Assembly: GCA_015501055.1 (NCBI GenBank)
Contig: JADNYV010000774.1
Span: 1-15,830 of the forward strand
Source of the DNA: Mucidula mucida
Taxonomy: Eukaryota; Basidiomycota; Agaricomycetes; Agaricales; Physalacriaceae
Direction of reading: 5' to 3'
Length of the DNA stretch: 15,830 nucleotides
Part shown: in pieces, positions 7,530 to 15,830 of the stretch
How the letters are laid out: every line of letters begins with the position of its first letter
Position numbering within the stretch: the stretch's first letter is position 1
The notes under the pieces: generated by a model
What the model was told of the DNA's origin: nothing
Seen by the model: only the letters and a program-made list of their open reading frames with translations
Database searches by the model: none
Position numbers and translations under genes: made by a program

Positions 7530-8024
7530 ACTGGAGCACGTCAAACAGACAATGTTCATTTAGGTCTTCGTTATCGGTTCTCAATGCTTTCCAGCTGTAA
7601 TTACATGCTAGGCTGGCATGCCACTGTCCCAATGCTACTCGAGTAATAGCGTGTTTGGCATGTCTGGCCTGGCCTCTATACCAACTATAGAACCGGGATT
7701 CATGTTATGTTACTTACCTTCATCGTTGGGATACATTGTCAGCGTTCCACAATGGCTCACGCGGATATCGAAGGCTTTGGGTTTATGATTCCGACCTTGC
7801 TGATTGTGAAGTGAGGTGTTAGCGGCTCTTCGTCTTCATCGACTGCAGGTCCAGCATTTTGTCGCGTGTCGCCGAATTGTGCGCACGTAATGAAGCCGTG
7901 TCATTGTATCAGAGCTCCCGATATAGACATCGTACAACTTTTTGTTCGTTCCAGACCGTTGCTACCGGACTTGTCCCTCCTTCCCTTCTGCTGTGCGCCT
8001 AATAACGACGACCCTCACGCCCTC
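7530..8024. other. Intergenic region: DUF202 3' side and MTHFR promoter
   Basis: These 495 bp should hold the DUF202 3' untranslated region and the MTHFR promoter. No tRNA, clear TATA box or long repeat was seen. A 20-codon open frame (7752-7814) could be an upstream ORF if the MTHFR transcript began that far back. The minus strand between about 7700 and 7880 has a weakly coding-like look with a GTAAGT donor, but no complete gene can be built there. Confidence 0.5.
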
Positions 8025-10181
8025 ATGAAAATCAGCCAAAAGATTGAGCAGTCGAGCAAGACAGACAAAATATGGTGGTCCTTTGAGTACTTTCCTCCCC
8101 GGACAGCCCAGGTATCATCGATCCTTTCTGCTCTAGGACTAGTAGCCAACATTCTGTTTCGTAGGGTCTTCAGAATCTGCTTGATCGTATTGAGCGTATG
8201 CGGGCGCTGGGGCCTGAATTCATCGATATAACATGGCAAGTCCGCGGCGGCATTCCCTAATGCGACCTTGCAAGTAACATCAACCCAGGAATGCAGGCGG
8301 CAGAACGTCTGACCTGACCGCTGAAATGGTCAAGACCTGCCAGGGAATGATTGGCATCGAAACATGCATGCATCTCACGTGTACCAACATGCCCAAGGAC
8401 AAGGTCGACATTGCCCTCCGCGTGAGTCACCGAGCTAGCTGCCTTGCCTTTGACCGTCTGATCCGTCGGCTAGGCTGCCAAAGTCTCGGGATGCCGCAAT
8501 GTGCTCGCCCTCCGCGGAGACCCTCCGATGGGCAAGGACGAGTGGGAGGCTGTCGAGGGCGGCTTCGTGCACGGGATCGACCTCGTACGGCATATACGAC
8601 GTGAATACGGTGACTATTTCGACATTGCCGTCGCCGGCTTCCCACAGCACCAACTCCTGCCCCCAGAAGAACGCGACGCAGAGATGAGGTTCTTGAAGGA
8701 AAAGGTCGATGCTGGCGTCAGCTTCATTTTCACCCAAATGTTCTACGATGTCGAAGTATTCATTGAATGGGTCAAATCTGTCCGTGCCGCAGGCATCACC
8801 ATCCCCATCGTCCCCGGTATCGCTCCGATCCAAACGTGGAACGGCTTCCAACGCGCGACCTCTTTGGCCAAAACCGTCATTCCCCAGTTCTTTCTGGACG
8901 CCCTGGAGCCGTACAAGAACAATGACGAGAAAGTGCGCGAAATCGGTATACAGCTCGTCGCGGATATGTGTCGGAGAATCCTTAAAGAGGACATTGGTAT
9001 TCGCGGGCTGCATTTCTACACGATGAATCTGGAAAAGGCCACTAAAATGCTTTTGGAAGAGCTCAATCTCGTTCCGAGGGTTGAAACCATCAAGCCGCTT
9101 CCTTGGAGACAGGTTCGCACAAGTTGTATATTGATCTTTGCGAGCAAGCCGCCTCATACGATTCTTCCAGAGCCTCACACCCAGTCGGCGCACGGAGACT
9201 ATACGTCCCATCTTCTGGGCAAACCGGACCAAGTCGTACATCTCGCGAACGGAGAACTGGGATGAGTACCCCAACGGCCGCTTTGGTGATTCCCGTAGTC
9301 CAGCGTACGGTGAATTGGATGGATATGGTGTATGGATCAAACAGACCGTCAGTCATACGCGTCTATTATTGGCATATGACTTACTGTTACTTCAGAAAGA
9401 GGACGCTCTGAAGCTATGGGGTGAACCTAGTGCATTCTCAGACGTCGCCTCCTTGTTCTCCAGATTCTGTAGCGGTACCTTGTCTGCGCTACCGTGGTCA
9501 GATCAAGCACCCGCCATCGAAACATCCGTCATCTCGACACAGCTGTCCAAGATGAATGAACTGGGTTTCTTGACCATCAACTCACAACCTGCGGTCGACG
9601 GAGTGAGAAGCGACGACAAGGTATTCGGATGGGGACCCAGTAACGGGTACGTCTACCAGAAGGTGAGATTGCCAACCTGGCGATTCAGACGGGCTCACTC
9701 ATCTCCGTTCTAGGCCTATTTGGAGTTCTTCGTTCAGCCAGCGTTACTCGCCCTTCTGCTCTCGCATATTGAACGGGACAGCAATATCACCTACTACGTT
9801 ATCAATAAGCGAGGAGATCTGAGGACTAACACCCATTCCGATGGGCCCAACGCGGTGACGTGGGGCGTCTTCCCAGGCAAGGAGATCGTTCAGCCTACCA
9901 TCGTGGAGGCCGTCAGCTTCATGGCATGGAAGGTGAACCGCCTCCGACCTGAGTGCGAGCCAAATCTGATCCATTTTTAGGACGAGGCTTTCGAACTTGG
10001 GGCGCAGTGGGCCAAGGTCTACGACGCCGACTCCACTTCGCGGAAAGTAATCTCCGATCTTATGGATACCTGCTTCCTCGTTAACGTCGTCCATAACGAT
10101 TTCCACGACGCGGACGCGATCTTCCGCCCCTTCTTCCAGGCTGGGGAGGAATACAAAGCCTCTCTCGTCAACGGTTCTTGA
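8025..10181 (+). CDS. met13: Methylenetetrahydrofolate reductase, Met13 type (597 aa)
   Basis: The enzyme reduces 5,10-methylene-THF to 5-methyl-THF with FAD and NADPH, supplying methionine synthase in the cytosol. Exons are 8025-8111, 8165-8235, 8289-8421, 8474-9112, 9171-9347, 9396-9662, 9714-9932 and 9981-10181; all joins keep frame. The catalytic barrel covers about 1-305: FEYFPPRT with catalytic Glu21, FIDITWNAGG, CMHLTCTNM and LRGDPP with Asp113, which aligns with the conserved flavin/folate Asp. A linker (LPWRQ ... RPIFW, 306-326) leads to the C-terminal S-adenosylmethionine-responsive domain with DEYPNGRFGD, FGWGP and AVTWGVFPG. Start and length fit yeast Met13 (about 600 aa), and the opening MKI and the linker fit Met13 better than Met12. 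Intron 2 (8236-8288) is GC-AG. Intron 5 (9348-9395) is 48 bp and stop-free. It converges with the ELMO gene. Confidence 0.97.
8236..8288 (+). other. GC-AG intron in the MTHFR gene
   Basis: The 53-bp intron starts GCAAGT and ends CCAG. Only this junction restores the conserved ITWNAGG motif: codon TGG is split as TG/G. A CTAAT branch-site-like motif lies inside. No GT donor nearby gives the right frame. Confidence 0.9.
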
Positions 10182-10465
10182 GTTTCTTAGACGCGCCACA
10201 CATTTGTATCAACTGCATCATCTCTCATTCGATCTACTTACTGTCCTTACCCCCACCTCACGAATTTTTGTAGCATTATGCCCGGGTTCAACCCCCGGTC
10301 CTTTCCTTGTCGTATATCCACTCATCGCTCTGTATCTGATCAACTCACACTAGCGCATCACTACTTACTCTACTGCATCAACTGCATACATTTGCATCCA
10401 ACTGCATAGTCTACACGTAGCACACATTCAAATAAGAATAATAAAGAAATTTGAATAAACATTGA
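10182..10465. other. Convergent 3' intergenic region with AACTGCAT repeats
   Basis: These 284 bp separate the stop codons of the MTHFR and ELMO genes and must hold both 3' untranslated regions. AACTGCAT occurs three times (10211-10218, 10380-10387, 10400-10407), with further TGCAT words around 10372-10397. Plus-strand AATAAA words at 10440-10445 and 10454-10459 could serve MTHFR polyadenylation. If so, its transcript would nearly reach the ELMO stop codon. Confidence 0.45.
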
Positions 10466-13376
10466 TCATAGCTCAGAGAAGAAGAAATCGGTATTGGAGG
10501 GTGGCGGTCCTGCCGCTAGAGCGCTGGGTATCTCAACCTTTTCCCCAGATAAATCTGACAAGTAGGGGACCCGTTTCAGAAGACACGAATGGGAACAAAT
10601 AGGCCCTCACGTACCCAAAAGTTTAATCTTGAGCCCAATCTCAGTCAACGCCTGCACGAATTCAGCCGTCTCCTTCGATGCGACATGTCCGCCGTCACGG
10701 CGTAACATATTCAAGCCATCCGTCCAATCTGCCCACCTGGACTGGTCCGGGGCAATCTGATCGGCAAGCGAACCTTCATGGACACTCAACAACGAAAATG
10801 ATAGCGGAGATGGCGCGAGCGGTGACGTCGGGGGGAGGTCACTGTGGTCCCGAAGGACATTGGGCGGCGGCACACAAGTTCCCGTCGAGATCTCGCTGAT
10901 GGCGGCCACCTCGATGCGTTCCGGCAGATCCTCAAGCCCGTTGCGAACGGGAAACTTCATCGCGCTATCCACATAGTACAAGTGTTTGAGGGAGTTATCC
11001 TGAACAACGGTAAGCACGCGGAGGTCCATTGAAGGGCGGAAACCGCCACGTACCAGCCGCATGAATCTCCAAGGCTTACTCGGTCGACGAGAAGACTCTC
11101 TCGGTATCGGCGATGATTGCGGATAAGCATTCACGAACCAAGCGCCCTGGAGCAAGCACTGTATTCGCTGCTGCCTGACAAACTCAAACGACTCTTTGTA
11201 TATCTTGGCGCGCAGGTTTCTAAGTCCAATCAGCCAAGTATGTCAAACGCGAGTCGGAGACAAGTTGCGTACCGTATCGGAACTTTACTTAAGAGATCAT
11301 CTTCCATCTCTATCTCCTTCATTTGTCTCTCTCTCACGGCACGGTATTCACATTCCAAAAAGTCGTGCTCGACTTCATGCCATTCCCGAACATTCTCACT
11401 GCGGAGAGCAACCTTCACCCTGACACGAAATCAGCCGGATGAATGTGGCGGTATTACTCAACTCACTGGCTACGAACGAGGGCAACGACACGGGTGAAAT
11501 CTTCCGCAGCGGCGCCGCTTTCGCTCCACATCCTAATGAAAAAATGTGTCGCAAGCGAATGTACCTTGGCAAAGTCCATGAAAAATGGCTGAAAGGTAGT
11601 CGACGTGGAATCTATGAGATACTCAATCAACCGACGGAACCGGTCGAGGAAAACCACATACAACCAGGTGCGAAAATGGCCCAATGCTCGGAAAGAAGTT
11701 CGACAACTTCATTCGATGCCTTTGCGAGTGGACATCGCCGTTTTTCGGGACGGCTCAGTTGCTCCAGGACGAGCTAAACACAAAACCCGATTGAATCCGG
11801 TGAAGTGGCGACAAGTACTGGAACACCCATACCTTGGAAAAATCGGGCTCCTTCTTCACAAAGTTCCGCTGCACTCAATTGTCAGGTCTGTCGGCGATGC
11901 AGCCCACATATCTGGATATATGACTTACGAGGCAATCTAATCCCAAAACGCCGACATCGTGGAACTCTGAATCGATGTCCTCAGTTTCAAAGCCCAGTTG
12001 ACGCCACTTTACGATATAATTGGCGTCGTCCCTATCCTCCTGCAGCTTGCTGCTAGTCCATATGAATTTGAGTGCAGCCTCATGGGAACGGTCATTCAAT
12101 GAATCAACAGGTGTCGTTTTCTTTCGATGGGTAACACGGATGATGTTGGCTTGGAAATCCAGGATGCACGATGTCAAGTCGTCAATGGTATGCGATGTCA
12201 TGAGGCGCTGTCGTAGAGTCAAGACTCTGTCAGGTAACATACAAGATAATGCGTACAGCGACGGCCTTTCGGACATTTAAACGGTCAGTCTCTGCGATAA
12301 ATTCTTCCCAGCGTGAATCACTCGCGTGTGAGAGGAGCGAGTTGATCAGCATCATACTTGGACGTAGTTTAGTCCTCCACCAGAAAGAGGCAGAAAGAAA
12401 AGTCACCTATGCTGCACGGTAGCTGTATCCGCACTATTCAACCGACTGACCACTGTTTCTAGCAGGCCCGGTTGTTTCCTCATTTGCTCGAATACAACTG
12501 TGAATCCATATCGATAGACGGATCCAGGAGGTAGGACTGGAACGCCAGTGCTCGAGCTCGCACCTGGGCTCGGTGCTGTCAGCGGATCCGCTTCGACGAG
12601 CTTCTTCAGTATAGCAGTAGCAGGCCTGCAGACGTTGATCAGGGACTGCGGGGAAGAAAGGATCTGGACAATCTTGAAGATAAACGTGTCGTCGAGGTTA
12701 GCCCAGCCGTATTCCAGTTCCATCAGGTTTTGCATCGCTGTTAACGCGTACTGCGAAAAAGGCGTGAGCATGGAGTGTGTTTACGGAGAGAAGATTTGAG
12801 ACGCACGGCGAGTGTGTTTCCATGCGAGTCGTAGATGACATCGACTAATTCGGCGAGACCGTGGTTGTTGATGAAATGCTGGGAAAAGTCGTCTTCCTGC
12901 GCGACGGTGAGCACGGAGAACACGAAAGATAGACTTTTGACGCACGCGAATGAACTTTTGCAATGAGAACAGCGTCAGCCGCAACGTCTTGTCGTCGCGC
13001 ATGCTCAGCTTGTCGGTGATTTCCCTCGCCTCGCGCGCCGGCGCATTGACCAGCCTGCGAAAAAGCGGGATCAGGGATTCATATCTACGCAGAAAGACAC
13101 GACGCACTTCAAGTTAACCTTTGTCTTAATCTTCTTTCTCAAATTATCGTTGGTGACGAGCTCGTCGGTCTCGTCGCGCAGCGCGTAGTCGACAGGTGGG
13201 CCTTTGATCTTGAGGTTGACGCAGAGCTGTTTGACGACATCAGCGACGGTCAGCGTCGGGTCGATCCTCGCGCGGACGGTGACGTCTCCCGCAGTGACAC
13301 TGTTCGTCGGTATCAGGCCAGGTCGCGACGACGAGCCATTCGTCGCCGGCGCTGTAGGACTACGGTTGGCGCTCAT
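10466..13376 (-). CDS. ELMO/CED-12 domain protein (756 aa, 13 exons)
   Basis: ELMO proteins partner DOCK-family exchange factors to activate Rac-type GTPases in actin and polarity control; the role in this fungus is inferred from family. Exons on the minus strand: 13376-13108, 13054-12946, 12896-12807, 12750-12407, 12356-12257, 12207-11929, 11868-11833, 11773-11662, 11611-11467, 11419-11273, 11219-11054, 10999-10615, 10554-10466; all introns are GT-AG, 47-60 bp, and every join is in frame. An N-terminal ubiquitin-like and armadillo region (about 30-300) carries FINNHGLAELVDVIYDSHGN. The ELMO domain follows (about 320-500; LGFETEDIDSEFHD, LAKASNEVVELLSEHW). Then come a charged helix and a PH-like part (about 545-680) with ALLQ-type strands around CLLQGAWF. 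The tail AGPPPSNTDFFF resembles the Pro-rich ELMO end that binds a DOCK SH3 domain. Exon 7 is only 36 nt. Confidence 0.95.
11000..11053 (-). other. Stop-free 54-bp intron in the ELMO gene
   Basis: The intron GTACGT...TTCAG is 18 codons long, in phase 0 and without stop. Removing it joins FMRL to DNSLKHLYYVD, which reads as a continuous PH-like strand, so I treat it as an intron. If retained it would insert 18 residues without breaking the frame. Confidence 0.8.
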
Positions 13377-14139
13377 TCCCGATGAATGTGCTGGAAAGAG
13401 AACACATGAGCTGATGCCGATTCATGACAAGGACTCGACTGAGACCCCATCGCTGTCCGAGGTCAACTCACCAGCAACAGATCGTGGCCAATAGACCGCT
13501 GTAAATTTACCACTGTCATTTCGCGCACTTGACAAGAAATAAATTGGAGACAAGTAATACAATTGAAAGAAAGATACACAGTCCGTACGACATAATACAA
13601 GAGACTTGCCTGCAATTACGGAAGATCTAGCAATAGTATTAGCATACAGAACAACAAAGGGAGGTGAATAGTTCAGAAAGCGAAGTTGACATCGAGCGCA
13701 CAGCGAACCGTGCTCAGACTGACGTGCAAATGTAAAATAGATTGGTTCATCATAAAAACAGAGAGATAAGCCGGCAGAGACAATACTCACAGGAACGTCT
13801 CCAGGAAACTCAATAAGGCCGGATGGATAAAACGTCGAAGCTTCGTGGATGGAGGAGGGAAGAAAAAAAAACTAAGCAGAAGAATCGGATGTCGCGCCGT
13901 TAGCCGATATCAACCCTGACCGCGGCAACTCAAACTACGACCTCAGAATAATTCACCGACGACCAAGGCTTTCGACACTTCCGGTATGATCTCCACAGGT
14001 CCAGGGCATCGATTTAATATTAGCGATGATTGAATGCACGTATAACCGGCGCTTGTGGAATGTCATACTGCGGCTCATTCACCCGAATCCTATCACAATG
14101 CTTGTTATTCTTCGAAATCCCGATATAGCAACCTCGATT
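13377..14139. other. Intergenic region: ELMO promoter/5' leader and aminopeptidase 3' side
   Basis: These 763 bp lie between two tandem minus-strand genes. No gene is supported. On the minus strand GTGAGT donors at 13792-13787 and 13471-13466 and an acceptor CTTTCCAG ending at 13391 suggest one or two introns in the ELMO 5' untranslated leader, for example 13471-13391 (81 bp). A run of nine A (plus strand, about 13863-13871) is the only simple repeat. A 122-codon open frame at 13790-13422 has composition unlike the confirmed exons and was not called. Confidence 0.4.
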
Positions 14140-15535
14140 CTACGCGGGTGGCGCCAGTTCGTATGCGAACGCAGCCACAATCTTCGCAAACTCTAATGAA
14201 TGCGTCCAGGAGAATCCGTTCACACTCGTGGTATCACTGGCGCTGTGGATGTACGGATCGTCATCGCCAGTGACTGCCTCATAGGGGAAGGTTGTGGGAT
14301 ATCCGACCTTGTACCAGCTGGCATGGTCAGAGCAAGCGTATCCACACTATACTTGAATCAGATCTCGGTAATGTCAAAGACAAAAATGCTTACAGGAATA
14401 TCCATCGTCCATCCAAAGGCGGCGTATTCATCGATGAGTTGTCCAAGGAAGGCGTTTAATCCCGAATCAATGTAGTCGGCTTCGAGGGCGAAGACTTCTT
14501 CAGTTCCCGGGGCAAAACTGATGGTGATACACAATCAGTAGGCGCCAAAGGGCCAAAGGAACGACATACTATCCGGACATATCCATCTCCATAAAGGCGT
14601 AGACGTCAACACCATCGCGGGAGTAGGCAGTGGCGATGGCTTGAGACCCTAGGAGACCGGCCTCTTCGCCAGAATACCAATGGAATTCGACGGGCTTAGC
14701 AGGCTTGTAGTCGGCAGCAACGAGGGCCCGGAGAGCCTCAAGGAGGTTGACGGTTCCAGTACCATCATCATCAGCACCTGGCGCGCGACCACTCGTAGGG
14801 TTGTTTAGGTTGATAGAATCCATGTGAGCACCGATAATGGTAACTGGCGTGGAAGCAGCAGAACCGGCGATTTTGAGGATAATGCTTGATTGTGCCCAGC
14901 TGTGCTTGTAAAGGGATACACTCATATCCGAACGGCCACTGATGATCTGAAGGACGCGTTTCAGGGGGATGGGGTGAAGAAGGTCGGAAGGAGGTAACTC
15001 ACATCAGACACAGTGTTGAGGATGTAGTCACTTGCTTGTGCTCCCGTGGTGGTGGTGTAGTACCGGTTGTTAAAGGCGGTCAGGCCCGAAAGGTAGGTTT
15101 GCATGTTCGAGATAGAAAGTGTGTCCAGAATGGCATTAACGGCCGTCTGGTGCGATGGAGACGGGACTGTAAGGAATATTGTTAAGCATACCAGAGATTG
15201 ACGTGAAAGATGACTTGCACGCGGTCGCAGCGAGTCTCTCCCTGTTGGGCAACTCTTGTTCTACTTCGTACGTATAGGTCACGTCGAACTTGTATATGTA
15301 AATTAGAGCGCGATATGCAAGGAAAACGAATGGGGAAACGTACAAACTGGACGCCTTGTCGGAGGAGCTCGAGTTTCTCGTCTTCAGTCTTCCAGACCGG
15401 ATCCTCATCTTCTGCGAGACTCAGGAGATGGAGGCCGTCCGCGGTCTTGGAGACGATCTCGTCATGGGCGATAGGCACGGCATGAGCGACGAGTAAACTG
15501 GCCAGGAGAGTGAGGGATGCGAACTCAAAGCGCAT
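14140..15535 (-). CDS. Secreted M28 leucine aminopeptidase-like metalloprotease (377 aa)
   Basis: A zinc exopeptidase that removes N-terminal residues from peptides outside the cell. Exons: 15535-15344, 15288-15219, 15166-15003, 14946-14570, 14517-14394, 14346-14140; joins are in frame. Residues 1-19 form a signal peptide (MRFEFASLTLLASLLVAHA), followed by a propeptide that ends somewhere before the mature domain. The M28E di-zinc site is complete: H183 (GAHMDS), D202 (PGADDDGTG), E237 with catalytic E236 (WYSGEEAGL), D264 (MEMDMSGYF) and H343 (YIHSASDT). C310 and C314 (CGYACSDHASW) form the conserved disulfide of the Aeromonas aminopeptidase family. Intron 2 (15218-15167) is GC-AG, the only choice of normal length that restores FPSPSHQ. 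A TATA box lies 38 bp upstream. Function is well supported by complete active-site residues. Confidence 0.96.
15167..15218 (-). other. GC-AG intron in the aminopeptidase gene
   Basis: The 52-bp intron starts GCAAGT and ends TTACAG. The codon split T/TC gives Phe and restores the conserved FPSPSHQ, and CTTAACA serves as a likely branch site. GT donors nearby either break frame or leave an intron of 25 bp or one without the conserved Phe. Confidence 0.85.
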
Positions 15536-15830
15536 TGTGGGACGATACAGGAAAGAGGGCGGAGATTCTATGTTTTATACATGATGCGCCACGTGTGAAG
15601 AGAAGGCAACGATTACGTTGTTGCATAGTGAAGCACGCTCAGATGAGAGAGGAGAATCGTTTTGCACATTCTACCGCATATACTGATACATCTTGGCTAG
15701 CTCGCAACATGCGACTTGAAGGAGTTGCACGTGGTACAAGAAGAGAGCACACACGCTAGACTGCTGATAAGACGTGTGCTGCAATACACTGCCAGATTCG
15801 CGGTGATCGTCGTTCTTGGTTCAGATGATC
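15536..15830 (-). promoter_or_regulatory. Aminopeptidase promoter: TATA box and two CACGTG sites
   Basis: On the minus strand TATAAAA lies at 15579-15573, about 38 bp before the ATG, a normal distance for a TATA box with a short leader. CACGTG palindromes occur at 15590-15595, just upstream of the TATA box, and at 15728-15733. Such sites bind bHLH factors (Cbf1/Pho4 class) in fungi, so nutrient control is possible. No other gene was seen to the window edge. Confidence 0.6.

Noticed and set aside
7700..7880. Coding-like stretch on the minus strand with a GTAAGT donor near 7719
   Set aside because: Two short frames look plausible, but the donor has no acceptor at normal distance, stops close both ends, and any 5' exon would overlap the MTHFR gene. 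Probably chance.
8435..9340. 301-codon minus-strand open frame opposite the MTHFR gene
   Set aside because: It is the antisense shadow of conserved MTHFR exons and shows no family motifs.
13422..13790. 122-codon minus-strand open frame upstream of the ELMO gene
   Set aside because: Composition is unlike a folded protein, no family motif is visible, and it overlaps likely 5' leader introns.
15167..15191. 25-bp GT-AG intron in the aminopeptidase gene
   Set aside because: It keeps frame but is far below the 47-60 bp range seen here and leaves extra residues where the family has none; the 52-bp GC-AG intron restores the conserved motif.
1..15830. tRNA, rRNA, CRISPR array or bacterial-style operon
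   Set aside because: No cloverleaf, rRNA core or spaced repeat array was seen, and the gene structure is eukaryotic throughout.

Overview
The window looks like a piece of nuclear DNA from a filamentous basidiomycete, most likely an agaricomycete. All five host genes are broken by many introns of 47-60 bp with fungal splice signals, intergenic gaps are short, and the protein families fit (secreted M28 aminopeptidase, Met13-type MTHFR, ELMO/CED-12 protein, DUF202 membrane protein). Exon models were built by hand. Every exon join keeps frame and reconstitutes the expected family motif at each junction where a family is known.

Layout. Bases 1-1730 (minus) hold the 5' part of a Ser/Pro-rich protein of unknown function that runs off the left edge. 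Bases 1878-7051 are one complete Ty1/copia LTR retrotransposon on the minus strand: two 265-bp LTRs identical by eye, a 1499-codon uninterrupted Gag-Pol frame, primer binding site, polypurine tract and a 5-bp target duplication GCCGC. Bases 7084-7529 (plus) encode a DUF202 membrane protein. Bases 8025-10181 (plus) encode methylenetetrahydrofolate reductase (8 exons, 597 aa). Bases 10466-13376 (minus) encode an ELMO/CED-12 protein (13 exons, 756 aa), convergent with the MTHFR gene. Bases 14140-15535 (minus) encode a secreted M28 aminopeptidase (6 exons, 377 aa) with a TATA box upstream.

The main event is the retrotransposon. It landed in a divergent promoter of only about 174 bp shared by the unknown gene and the DUF202 gene, leaving the DUF202 start codon 32 bp from an LTR and the other start codon 147 bp from the second LTR. 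Identical LTRs, a perfect target duplication and an open frame point to a very recent insertion. Its leader holds a notable arrangement: the last bases of U5 and a leader segment form a perfect 12-bp inverted repeat that encloses the primer binding site, and that site matches the anticodon arm of initiator tRNA-Met rather than a tRNA 3' end.

Other points of interest are two GC-AG introns (MTHFR intron 2 and aminopeptidase intron 2), two stop-free introns whose length is a multiple of three, and catalytic-motif variants in the retrotransposon polyprotein. The host genes do not form a pathway: one serves one-carbon metabolism, one Rac/DOCK-type signalling, one extracellular proteolysis, and two are poorly understood. 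I found no wholly new system; the retrotransposon leader and its promoter insertion are the strongest leads.
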